Source of the DNA: Tropicibacter naphthalenivorans
GTDB lineage: Bacteria > Pseudomonadota > Alphaproteobacteria > Rhodobacterales > Rhodobacteraceae
DNA length: 58,578 nucleotides
NCBI RefSeq assembly: GCF_900176475.1
Contig: NZ_FWXX01000014.1
Coordinates: forward strand, 1 to 58,578
Direction of reading: 5' to 3'
The position numbers and the translations under genes were made by a program. The notes beneath the pieces are model-generated. The model was given only the letters and a program-made list of their open reading frames with translations, was not told the DNA's origin and ran no database searches. Positions 1 through 7,887 of this stretch are shown one piece after another. Numbering within the stretch: position 1 is the stretch's first letter; every line of letters begins with the position of its first letter.

Positions 1-344
1 CGCCTGAGCAAAATAAGCAGAAGCTTTCTTCAGGATTTCGTTGGCCTGTCGAAGCTCCCGCACCTCGCGTTCCAGCTCGTTCGCCATTGGGCTCGAACCA
101 ATGGCGCCATCAATGGCTCACTCCTGGACCGCTCCCCCGACGTCACACCATCCCTCTGGCCCGTGTCGGCCTCTTCGTGCTGAACCCAACGCCGCAACGT
201 GCCCCGGCCACAGCCAATCTTAGGCGCAATCGCTTTGATCGCCGCCGCCTGACTCGCGTAGTTGCCCTGATTTTCGAACACCATCCGCACGGCCCTTGCT
301 CGTGTCTCAGGTGAATAGCGGTTCGCTCTGTCGTCTCTTTCCAT
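1..344 (-). pseudogene. IS3-family transposase OrfA, frame-disrupted and partial
   Basis: The first 73 or so residues match an IS3 OrfA: the HTH start (RYSPETRARAVRMVFENQG), then IGCGRGTLRRWV and RDGVTSGERS. The frame is then lost. The expected leucine-zipper end (NELEREVRELRQANEILKK...) reappears in another frame at positions 81 down to 1. About 38-41 bases separate the two matching parts. OrfA normally binds the ends of the element and joins OrfB by frameshift after the zipper, so a break this far upstream is unusual and probably inactivating. The gene runs off the left edge. Confidence 0.7.
82..122. repeat. Palindromic insert within transposase OrfA
   Basis: These bases separate two colinear parts of the OrfA reading frame. 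Positions 82-90 (CGCCATTGG) and 98-106 (CCAATGGCG) form a perfect 9-bp stem with a 7-base loop. A further small stem, GCCAT-CA-ATGGC, overlaps it at 106-117. The length is not a multiple of three relative to the expected coding sequence, so it shifts the frame. Whether it is a small mobile palindrome or a local rearrangement cannot be told from one copy. Confidence 0.5.
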
Positions 345-402
345 GGCTCCAATCCTTCCTTGATTTGGAACCTCCGGAAAACCAGGAGCGGTTCAGAGCG
401 GT

Positions 403-1359
403 TCACCAGATCATCCGGACCGCAGTCCCTGCGATATCGTCGCCGAAGCTGCGCTCGACGACAACATTCTCGGCGGATCCGTCGAACTCCTCGTCTTTCG
501 GCTGCAGGCGCGCCGCATCGAACTGCTGAAGGATCGCAGTGCCGGTCATCCTGCCTTCGATCAGGGAAACGCCTGGTGTAAGGATTGGCTGTGCAGCAGG
601 CGGTGCCTTCGGCGACGCAATGCTCGCCGCCTGAGGGGCGACCGAAACCGTGGTCGTTACCGGATCGACATGAGCTGTCGCAATCGCCGCGCCGCCTACG
701 GCTTCCTGCATCAGCCCGCGAAGCATGGAAACGGCGGCATCACGGGCGCCTTCGGCGTTGTGGAGCGGGACGGTTTCCGCAGCTTCATGTGCCGCCATAC
801 GCGCCTCGATCGCCGCCCAGCGCAACTGGAGAACATCCAGCTGGGTAAGGGTGCGTCCGACCTGTGCTCGCGCCTGAATCTCGGCGTTGAAGCCGGGAGA
901 GATGAACTCTCGGAACATCCCGGCCTGGATCTCTTGCGCCAGCGCCCCTTCCCCCTCTTCCAGCAGATTGAGCCGCTCTGGGGCCATCTCCTCCCGGAGA
1001 CCGTCCTCGACCAACCCGCGCAGTACAAAGGTCTCAAGACGATTCCGCTGTGCCTTCTCCGACGTCATACTGCCATCCATGCGCTCGACCATGCGCGCAC
1101 GACGCACCGACGACACGCAACGCGCAAGCTCGGCCTTGAAAAAGGCAGCCACATCCGCTGCGGGCAGGTCGATATGAAGTTCGTCGTCGAGCATTCGGTC
1201 CATGTGTGCAATGAGTTGCACGCATAACCTAATCGCTACTGCGCGATCCGTCGTCCCCAAGGAGACCATCACGAGCATCTGAGGTGTGGATAACCTGGGG
1301 ATGCGACGCCGGAAATAGTATCGTCCGCGTCTGGCGCAGAGGTACGGGGTGGTGACCAT
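403..1359 (-). pseudogene. Tyrosine integrase, truncated by the IS3 element
   Basis: The N terminus (YLCARRGRYYFRRRIP followed by a short beta/helix region) is the DUF6538-like start of many alphaproteobacterial tyrosine integrases. The rest is the long helical middle portion. The C-terminal catalytic domain with its R, HxxR and Y residues is absent. The frame stops within the first copy of the TGAACCGCTC unit of the neighbouring IS, so the gene was probably cut by that insertion. It points away from tRNA-Gln, as expected for an integrase at the end of an island that used this tRNA gene. It is presumably non-functional. Confidence 0.7.
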
Positions 1360-1430
1360 GACGACCGCCTTTCAAGTCGGTCATCGCCTCGGAAGTCTCC
1401 GCGCACACATTTAAGGTCTGTGTGACCTCA

Positions 1431-1450
1431 TGTGTAAACGCGTGTGTAAC
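1431..1450. repeat. Paired TGTAA repeats, candidate integrase arm sites
   Basis: Two TGTAA units at 1433-1437 and 1445-1449 lie 12 bases apart, between the integrase remnant and tRNA-Gln. A very similar pair occurs near both ends of the tRNA-Phe island. Short direct repeats next to an integrase attachment site are typical of arm-type binding sites. No binding can be shown from sequence alone. Confidence 0.4.
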
Positions 1451-1516
1451 CTGCGCCTCAGCCCTACCGAGCCGGCGGGGCCAATCGACTGAAACCACTG
1501 TGATTTTCGGAAGTAT

Positions 1517-1591
1517 TGGCTGGGGTGGTAGGATTCGAACCTACGGTGCGCGGTACCAAAAACCGGTGCCTTACCACTTGGCTACACCCCA
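1517..1591 (-). tRNA. tRNA-Gln (anticodon TTG)
   Basis: Read on the minus strand, the sequence folds as a cloverleaf. It has a 7-bp acceptor stem TGGGGTG/CACCCCA, a D-arm with GCC and AAGTGGTAAGGC, an anticodon loop TTTTGGT with anticodon TTG, a T-arm with TTCGAATC, and an encoded CCA end at 1517-1519. The anticodon stem has one C-C mismatch at its base (27-43). Its 3' end faces the integrase remnant, so it is the likely attachment site of the island to the left. Confidence 0.95.
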
Positions 1592-1651
1592 ACCGTGCGG
1601 CGGTATTTACGGCTTCGGTTTTCGATCCGCAACCCCCAAATGCGATTTTTT

Positions 1652-2659
1652 TTACTCATTTCCCACAGCGACTTTACCGAGGGTTTCATCTGGCCCGTCC
1701 GACCCATCGTAAAAGCGAAATTGGGCACGCCCAGCGCGTTTGGACGCGTAAAGAGCCTGGTCCGCGCGCTCGATCAATTCGAACGGATCTTGACCGTGCA
1801 CCTGAGAAATCGCGATTCCAACGCTGGCCGAGACGCGGCATTCTCGGCCTTCGTACATCACTGGCTTTTCGATGCGTTCAATGATCCGCCCGGCCAGCTC
1901 TGCCAGCCTGCGGCGGCTGGTCAAATTGCCGAAAATGATCACGAATTCATCACCACCAACCCGGGCAACCGTGTCTTCGGCGCGGGTCTCGTCGTTCATC
2001 ACACGCGCGACATGCTTCAACACGTGGTCCCCGGCGGCGTGGCCCATGGTGTCGTTGACCTGTTTAAAGAAATCGAGGTCGATGTGCATGATCGAGAAGG
2101 CGTGCCCGCTGCGCACCAGACGCTCCATCACCGAATCCATGGCGCGGCGGTTGCGCAGGCCGGTCAGCGTATCAGTAAAGGCACGCTCTTCGGCGGCGAC
2201 CATTGCGCCCTGAAGGCGGGTGTTGAGGCTGCGTGACGCATCCATGGCGGCGGACTTTGCCTCGACGAGATAGAGCATCTCTATCGCCAGATCGGTCGGC
2301 GCGAAATCGGTGCTGGTCAGGGCATAGTCCCGCACCGCATCCATCACCGCGATGCCAAAGGACAGGTTCACCACGGCCCCGCCCTGCCCGTCCGAGACCA
2401 AGACGCCCTTGAGCGGCGTGCGCACCCCGCCGCGCAGCCTGATGTGCAGCTTGCGGCCCTCGGTCTGCAACAGCTGGGGCATACTGTCCACGGCGCGGGG
2501 GCGATACACCTCGAACACTTCGAGAAAGCGCGCCCCTTCGAGACGGTCCAACGACAGCTTGTGCAGGGTCGGCCCAGCCTGCCGGATATGACCGGTCTCA
2601 TCCAGCACCGCGTGCATCGGACACAGATTGTGCAACATCTCTTCGGGCAGGCGCGTCAT
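1652..2659 (-). CDS. Diguanylate cyclase with HNOBA-like sensor region
   Basis: The protein should make cyclic di-GMP. Residues 1-110 resemble the H-NOX-associated (HNOBA) PAS-like domain. Residues 110-160 form a helical linker. Residues 160-320 are a GGDEF domain with an intact GGDEF motif (235-239), a DxLTGLxNRR start and an RxxD inhibition site (226-229) five residues upstream of the motif, so product inhibition is expected. Its ATG overlaps the stop of the upstream H-NOX-like gene by ATGA, so the pair is translationally coupled and presumably forms a sensor-cyclase unit. Such H-NOX/GGDEF pairs are known in roseobacters and control biofilm-type behaviour. The protein is soluble, with no membrane segment. 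Confidence 0.9.
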   Translation of the reverse strand: MTRLPEEMLHNLCPMHAVLDETGHIRQAGPTLHKLSLDRLEGARFLEVFEVYRPRAVDSMPQLLQTEGRKLHIRLRGGVRTPLKGVLVSDGQGGAVVNLSFGIAVMDAVRDYALTSTDFAPTDLAIEMLYLVEAKSAAMDASRSLNTRLQGAMVAAEERAFTDTLTGLRNRRAMDSVMERLVRSGHAFSIMHIDLDFFKQVNDTMGHAAGDHVLKHVARVMNDETRAEDTVARVGGDEFVIIFGNLTSRRRLAELAGRIIERIEKPVMYEGRECRVSASVGIAISQVHGQDPFELIERADQALYASKRAGRAQFRFYDGSDGPDETLGKVAVGNE

Positions 2660-3258
2660 GCGGCGCCCCCCGGGGTCGCGTTGGCCGCCAGTTCAAAATC
2701 GCGCCCCGCCGCATAGGCGGTTTCGACCACCGAAATCTCGATCAGGTTCATGCTGCGCAATGTGCCATCGTAGTCCAGCAGGACCAACGCCCCGTAGTCA
2801 TCGGCCATCGCCCGGAGCAATCCCACCATGACGTAGCCGAACCCCGGCAGCCCCTTGGAAATCTTGAGCTGAAACTGCGCAGAGGCATGATCGCGCAGTT
2901 CAAGGTCCGGCAAGGCCAGATCGGCGACCGCCAACCGCGCGCGGTCGGGCAGATCGTCGAGCGAGTGCAGAAACTCGATGAAATCGACACCGCCAAATCG
3001 CAAGAGCCGCCTCAGCCCTTCTGAATTGGGGTGCGAGACCAGATAGGTGCCGCAATCCTCCAGCAATGCCTCTGGCGGCTTGGCCAAAACATGCTGCGCC
3101 GCGGACAGCAGCTCAAAGTAGATCTGCTCATCATAGTTGAGCATCGCTTCGAAGTCAGGCTCCATCAAGTCGGCCTGATCCGCGATTTTGCCCCAAATTT
3201 CCGACCCGTAGGTGTCCTGAACGAAGACCTGAAGGGTCCTCAAAATCAGTCCGTGCAT
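2656..3258 (-). CDS. H-NOX-like sensor protein lacking the usual heme ligand
   Basis: The 200-residue length, the start MHGLILRTLQ, and the W at 22 followed by the FGG and FLxxLDxL regions fit the H-NOX (heme nitric oxide/oxygen binding) fold. In the usual LDxLHDR motif the heme-coordinating His is replaced: here residues 100-106 read LDDLPDR, with Pro104. The YxSxR heme-propionate motif is also degenerate (LKISKG around 131-136). By eye the protein therefore seems unable to bind heme in the standard way. A His at 98 is nearby but six residues off. It overlaps the following diguanylate cyclase by four bases and is its likely partner. Confidence 0.8.
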   Translation of the reverse strand: MHGLILRTLQVFVQDTYGSEIWGKIADQADLMEPDFEAMLNYDEQIYFELLSAAQHVLAKPPEALLEDCGTYLVSHPNSEGLRRLLRFGGVDFIEFLHSLDDLPDRARLAVADLALPDLELRDHASAQFQLKISKGLPGFGYVMVGLLRAMADDYGALVLLDYDGTLRSMNLIEISVVETAYAAGRDFELAANATPGGAA

Positions 3259-3322
3259 ATCGACTCACCATTATTGCTGCTCTCAAGATGGCGTAGGTGA
3301 GTTTAAATTTGAGGTAATAGCT

Positions 3323-5035
3323 TTAATTGTGCGCAAATATAGATCGCCCGCCCACGTCCAGCGCCTGAATTTCGCGGCTGACCAGTTTGGCCTCGCCCCG
3401 GTGCAGGGCGTCCAGCGTGCGATCATCCAGACGCATCGGCCCGTCCAAGCTAAATGTCGCGCCAGCGGTGCCCAGCTTGCCCGCGCGCCGTTCCAGATGG
3501 ATGGCCTCGACGATGTTGGTGCCGCTGCGGGTGAATAGGATGGCACGGCGCGGGCCGGTCGCGCCGTCTTGGGTGACAAACAGGGCACAGCCCGGCCCCG
3601 CGGCGATTGTCCGCTCGCAGGCGGCCAGCCACTTGGTGATCAGATACGGCCTGATCTCGGACAAATCCGCAGGATCAAGGCGGCCAGAGGGGTAGATCGG
3701 CAAAACCTCTACAAAGCGTTGCGCGCGGGTGGCCGGGTCTACCGCCGGTTTGCTGCGGCCTTGGCGGGCAAGGTCAATGGCCTCGGCCAGATCGGGGCGG
3801 GCGGCTTGGATGTCGCTCAAGGCCTGCGCGCCGGGGTTGCCCCAGGACTTGGTCAATTCGCGCAGGTCAATCTGGTCCGCCGCCCCGCCGTTCTGCGCGA
3901 TGCTCAGCTGCCCCTGCGCGGAAATCCGTTCGGGTTGGAACAGCGGCGTGAACCACGCCAGCGAAACCGCCAAGACTAGCAGCGCCATCCAGATGTTGGC
4001 CTGCCGGATACGCGCCATCCACGCGCGCTGGATCATCACAGAGGCCAGATAGGACAGCCCATAGACCAGCAGCACGCAGGCCATTGTCACCGCCAGCAGG
4101 CGCTGCGGCGTCCAGCTGTATTGCCACACCCGCAGCATCACCGCCCACAGCGCCAACGCCGACAGCCCCGGGATCGTCAGGGCAAGCGCTTGGGTCACGC
4201 TGCGCATCCACGGGGTTTTGACCTCGTCGAACTCGGATCGCTCGACCGCAACGGTGACCAGCGTCACCCCAGCCGCGGCAAAGGCCATCAGGGTCGCCGC
4301 CGGGGAAAAGCCCTGCATCAGGCCATCCCAGCCGCGCACCGGCAGCATCACCAGAAAGACCGCGATCACCGCCAGCACGATGGGCGACAGCATCCGCAGC
4401 AGGCGCAGCACCAGATACGGAGAGATATACTCGGCCGAGGCATGGACCCGCGCCATGGCCAGCCCCAGAACCGTGCCGCTGAGCACCCAAGGGAGCACCT
4501 CGAAATACGTCAGCAAGCGCATCAGGTCCAAGCCGACGATGTCCAGCAACAGGTGCGACAGGCCCAGCAGCCCCCAGAACAGGCCCACGAACACCAGCGA
4601 GACAACGAAATTCACCACCACGCGCCAGCTTTGTGAGAACAGCGCGGGGTAATCGCGCCAACCGCCCTGCCCGGTCAGATGCGCGGCGGCAAAGCCCGTG
4701 GCGATCAACCACGCCAGCGCGCCGAACAGCAGCGGGTAGACCATGGCCATATAGGCCTCTGCGTTTTGGAACCTCAGCGCGCCCCACAGCTCTGCCCCAC
4801 CCAGCACCAGCCCAGCCCCCACGGCCAAAGGCATTACGCGGCCCGCAGGCGCCGGTCCCGTCAGCGCAAGGAACATGGCCATCCCGGCCAGACAGGCCGT
4901 CGAGGCAAACACCAACAGGTGATCGGGCAGCCAGGCGTTCTGCCACGCCTCGATCAGCACATAGCAGGCCAGCCCCGCGACCCATCCAGCCAAGCCCAAA
5001 ACCAGCGACAGGCGGGTGTGTTCGTCAGACTGCAT
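3323..5035 (-). CDS. DUF4153 integral membrane protein
   Basis: This protein of about 570 residues begins with a short polar stretch (MQSDEHTRLS). It then has about twelve hydrophobic segments over the first 375 residues and a soluble C-terminal portion. The arrangement and local sequence match the DUF4153 family, whose function is not established. An upstream in-frame ATG adds 11 residues (5068), but the one at 5035 fits better with the spacing of an AGGAG-like site. It stands alone between the H-NOX-like gene and the MttB-like gene. Confidence 0.8.
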   Translation of the reverse strand: MQSDEHTRLSLVLGLAGWVAGLACYVLIEAWQNAWLPDHLLVFASTACLAGMAMFLALTGPAPAGRVMPLAVGAGLVLGGAELWGALRFQNAEAYMAMVYPLLFGALAWLIATGFAAAHLTGQGGWRDYPALFSQSWRVVVNFVVSLVFVGLFWGLLGLSHLLLDIVGLDLMRLLTYFEVLPWVLSGTVLGLAMARVHASAEYISPYLVLRLLRMLSPIVLAVIAVFLVMLPVRGWDGLMQGFSPAATLMAFAAAGVTLVTVAVERSEFDEVKTPWMRSVTQALALTIPGLSALALWAVMLRVWQYSWTPQRLLAVTMACVLLVYGLSYLASVMIQRAWMARIRQANIWMALLVLAVSLAWFTPLFQPERISAQGQLSIAQNGGAADQIDLRELTKSWGNPGAQALSDIQAARPDLAEAIDLARQGRSKPAVDPATRAQRFVEVLPIYPSGRLDPADLSEIRPYLITKWLAACERTIAAGPGCALFVTQDGATGPRRAILFTRSGTNIVEAIHLERRAGKLGTAGATFSLDGPMRLDDRTLDALHRGEAKLVSREIQALDVGGRSIFAHN

Positions 5036-5124
5036 GGCGACTCTCCTGTTGCGGGCAAATCCACGCACACAAGACCGCGAAGCGCGCCAAGGCGCAACCC
5101 TCTGTCTGCCTTGGGAAAAGCCGC

Positions 5125-6693
5125 CTAGAAGTCCGTCGGCGCGCCGCCCTCTCTTTTGCGGCGGGCGACGAAATCGCTAAGCTCCTCGCGGATGGCGACG
5201 TCCATGGGGGGCGGTTCAAAATCGGCGAGGATCGCCTTGAACCGGGCATGGGCGCGCTCTGCGGTCCACACGCCGCCTGCGGCCTCCCACCCTTCGTAGT
5301 TTTTCCAGTCCGACAGGAAGGGCTGGTAAAAGGCCGTCTCATAACGGTCCTGCGTGTGCTGACAGCCAAAGAAATGCCCGTTGGGGCCGACCTCTGCGAT
5401 GATGTCCAGCGCCAGCGCATCGTCCGAGGTGTCCCAGATCTCGGGCTCCATGTAGCGTTGCAGCTGTTGCAGCACCTCGCAATCCATCACGAACTTTTCC
5501 GGCGAGGCGATCAGCCCCCCTTCGAGCCAGCCCGCCGCGTGATAGACCACGTTGCTGCCCGACTGGATCGCGGCCCAAAGGCTGTGCTCTGTCTCCCACA
5601 TGGCTTGACCATCGGGGACATTCGCGGCGCAGACCCCGCTGGCGCGCATGGGCAGCCCGTAAAACCGCGCCATCTGCCCGGTCATCTGGGTGGCGCGCAT
5701 GTATTCGGGCGTGCCAAAGGCGGGCGCGCCGGTTTTCATATCCACGTTGCTGGTAAAGGTGCCGATCACGCAAGGTACGCCGGGCTTGATGATCTGCGCC
5801 AGCACCACCGCCGCCAAGGCTTCGGCCAGCGATTGGGCCACTGCGCCCGCCATGGTCACCGGCGCCATCGCCCCGGCCAGCGTAAACGGCGAGACGATCA
5901 AGCCCTGCCCCCGCCGCGCCAGCCGCATCCAGCCGTCCAGCATGGGCCAGTCGTGTTTCAGCGGCGAGGTGGAGTTGATGTTGGTGTACATGCGCGGGGT
6001 GGCGTCGAACTCTTCGTGGGTCAGACCGCCCGCAATGCGCACCATCTCGATCACGTCTTCGACCCGCTCGGGGCCCAGCGAATAGGCATGGGCCACCTTG
6101 TCACACAGCGTCAGCTTGTCGAACAGCACGTCAAGGTGGCGGACACTGGCGTGCACGTCGACTGGTTCGACCGGATAACCCCCGGCAAAGTGGATACAGT
6201 TAAAGTATTGCGTCAGCCGCAGCAGGTCCTGGCACTGGGCGCGGGTGCCGCTGACCTTGCGGCCGATTTCCATGTCCCAGTAGTTGGGCGGCGAAGAGAC
6301 ATTCCCGAACAAGATCGCATTGCCGCCGATGGTGATCTGCCGATCGGGGTTGCGCGGGGTGATGGTGAACTGGCTTGGCGCTTTGGCGATGTGCTCCAGC
6401 ACCATGTCCCGCCCCATGCGCACGTTTTCCCCATCGACGGTACAGCCCGCCTTGCGCAGGATCCGGGCCGCCTCGGGGTGCAGGAATTCGATCCCGATCT
6501 CTTCGAGGATGCGCATGGCCGCGTCGTGCATCCGGGCGACGCCTTCGGGGGGCATCGGCTCTGTCGGGCGATCCATGTTGATGGGAATGCGCCACGGCAT
6601 CTGCTCAATCGCCGGTCCCGTGCGGCGGGTGTTGCCTGCGCGGCCCCCGTGACGGCGGCGGCGGGCCGGGGGGGGGCTTGCGTCCTCGGGCAT
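5125..6693 (-). CDS. MttB-family (trimethylamine methyltransferase-like) protein
   Basis: The protein of about 522 residues matches the MttB superfamily across its length, for example the N-terminal MHDAAMRILEEIGIEFLHPEA and the central GTFTSNVDMKTGAPAFGTPE. There is no in-frame amber codon, so it belongs to the large non-pyrrolysine branch. Those members demethylate quaternary amines such as glycine betaine or other methylated compounds and pass the methyl group to a corrinoid protein. No corrinoid protein gene is adjacent and the substrate cannot be read from the sequence. The start at 6693 is chosen because AGGAG lies about seven bases upstream; the frame is open further upstream. The Arg-rich N terminus is unusual. 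Confidence 0.85.
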   Translation of the reverse strand: MPEDASPPPARRRRHGGRAGNTRRTGPAIEQMPWRIPINMDRPTEPMPPEGVARMHDAAMRILEEIGIEFLHPEAARILRKAGCTVDGENVRMGRDMVLEHIAKAPSQFTITPRNPDRQITIGGNAILFGNVSSPPNYWDMEIGRKVSGTRAQCQDLLRLTQYFNCIHFAGGYPVEPVDVHASVRHLDVLFDKLTLCDKVAHAYSLGPERVEDVIEMVRIAGGLTHEEFDATPRMYTNINSTSPLKHDWPMLDGWMRLARRGQGLIVSPFTLAGAMAPVTMAGAVAQSLAEALAAVVLAQIIKPGVPCVIGTFTSNVDMKTGAPAFGTPEYMRATQMTGQMARFYGLPMRASGVCAANVPDGQAMWETEHSLWAAIQSGSNVVYHAAGWLEGGLIASPEKFVMDCEVLQQLQRYMEPEIWDTSDDALALDIIAEVGPNGHFFGCQHTQDRYETAFYQPFLSDWKNYEGWEAAGGVWTAERAHARFKAILADFEPPPMDVAIREELSDFVARRKREGGAPTDF

Positions 6694-6793
6694 GGGGCGT
6701 CTCCTGATGGCCTGACCCCGATGACACAGCCTGTTTGACCGACTCTCCTGTCGGTTTGCGACGCAAATGGTCGTTTTTGATGCCTGCCGCGCC

Positions 6794-7501
6794 CTAGCGG
6801 TCGATCCACCCCGGCAAATGGCCAATGTCGGGCAAGACCGCATCGGCAAAGGGGGCCAGTTCGGATTCGGGGGCCAGCCCGGTCAGAACACCGACGCACT
6901 GCATCCCCGCCGCACGGCCCGCCCGCAGATCATGCGTGCTGTCCCCCACCATGACGATCCGCGCAGGGTCATGCCCGGTGATATCGGCAAAGGCCAGCAG
7001 CGGCGCTGGATCGGGTTTCGCCCCATAACCGCTGTCCGCCCCGGCGACAAAGTCGAACATCCCCAAAACGCCCACCGCGGCAAGATGCTCACGCGCAACT
7101 GTTTCCGAGTCGTTCGTCATCACCCCTAGCGCATAGTCCCGCGCCGCCAACCCCGCCAAAAAGGGCACAAGCGCGACAGTTTCGGCCAAGGGCGCGCTGG
7201 CCGCCTCGGCCAGAAGGAACAATTCCAGCTCCGACGCCGTGCGCCCCGGCAACACAGCCGCCAGACACTCTGCCGCCTCGCGGTTGGTGCCGGCGATCAC
7301 CGGGCTATCGGGCTGAAAGCGGCTTTCGAGCAGGTCGTAGCGGATCGAGCCCGCCAGGCGCAGCGCAAGCACCCCGTCGCCGCCGGACAGCTTTTGGATC
7401 ACGCGCTCGGCCCAGGCGTCCCAGGTGGCGGAAAAGGAAAACAGGGTGCCATCCTTATCGAACAGGACCGCTTCGACCGGGGTGGGGGTGGGGGCGCTCA
7501 T
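6794..7501 (-). CDS. HAD-superfamily phosphatase, phosphoglycolate phosphatase-like
   Basis: A HAD hydrolase of about 235 residues. Motif I is FDKDGTL near residue 14, motif II the MTND region, and motif III/IV K-P-D-P with GDSTHD. Lys in place of Val in motif I (DKDGT) is seen in some HAD subgroups. It probably dephosphorylates a small phosphorylated metabolite; the substrate is unknown. The start at 7501 overlaps the stop of the DUF3572 gene by ATGA, which argues for it over the longer frame opening at 7597. It is distinct from the two HAD phosphatases in the Calvin-cycle operon. Confidence 0.85.
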   Translation of the reverse strand: MSAPTPTPVEAVLFDKDGTLFSFSATWDAWAERVIQKLSGGDGVLALRLAGSIRYDLLESRFQPDSPVIAGTNREAAECLAAVLPGRTASELELFLLAEAASAPLAETVALVPFLAGLAARDYALGVMTNDSETVAREHLAAVGVLGMFDFVAGADSGYGAKPDPAPLLAFADITGHDPARIVMVGDSTHDLRAGRAAGMQCVGVLTGLAPESELAPFADAVLPDIGHLPGWIDR

Positions 7502-7782
7502 GTCCAGTGCACCTGTCCGCCACCGGGCAAAGCTGCGCGCGCCTGCATCAAGATGTCGTACTTTAAATTCATCGCATCGCAGAAAGAGACCACCCAAGCG
7601 TCGTCCATCATCAGGAAATCCAACACGGATCCTTGAAAATCGGGATCTTCCAGATTTGCGCGAAAATCCGCCTCGGAGGCGCCCGTAGACCCCATAAACA
7701 CCGGAAATAACTCATCATTCCCCGCGAGCCAAGCCACCGCTTGGAGCCCGATCATTTCCGCTTGATCACGTGAAATTGCCAT
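7498..7782 (-). CDS. DUF3572 family protein
   Basis: A small acidic protein of about 94 residues beginning MAISRDQAEMIGLQAVAWLA, with the conserved FMMDD-like stretch (LDFLMMDDAWVVSFCDA). It matches DUF3572, a family confined largely to alphaproteobacteria and of unknown function. It is divergent from the PleD-like gene, an arrangement I recall as conserved in this class, where DUF3572 neighbours divK/pleD. An alternative start at 7815 would add 11 residues. Confidence 0.8.
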   Translation of the reverse strand: MAISRDQAEMIGLQAVAWLAGNDELFPVFMGSTGASEADFRANLEDPDFQGSVLDFLMMDDAWVVSFCDAMNLKYDILMQARAALPGGGQVHWT

Positions 7783-7887
7783 CCTGCCCACTTCCCGAAA
7801 GGGTTTTTTAACCAATGTTCACCAAAGCTAAGTGCAGGACGAAGTGCAAGCACCCTTATGGGCAGCTTGCCAACTGGGTGAATGAAC

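Larger units (their letters stand above)
1..395 (-). mobile_element. IS3-family insertion sequence, left-end fragment
   Basis: The segment holds the 5' part of an IS3-type transposase OrfA read leftwards and continues past the left edge. Its terminal sequence on the minus strand begins TGAACCGCTCCTGG at about position 395, which fits the terminal repeat style of this family in roseobacters as I remember it. The 10-bp unit TGAACCGCTC occurs twice in tandem at 386-405. The element ends exactly where the neighbouring integrase reading frame breaks off, so it most likely inserted into that gene. The right end is outside the window. Confidence 0.75.

Noticed and set aside
1229-1498. Minus-strand 89-residue frame overlapping the integrase start
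   Set aside because: It spans the TGTAA repeats and the integrase 5' end, with no ribosome binding site or family resemblance.
1516-1884. Plus-strand open frame beginning MAGVVGFEPTVRGTKN
   Set aside because: It is antisense to tRNA-Gln and to the GGDEF gene, with no supporting features.
4633-6738. Long plus-strand open frame of 701 residues
   Set aside because: It is a shadow of the DUF4153 and MttB-family genes on the minus strand. High-GC third positions make such long antisense frames common here.
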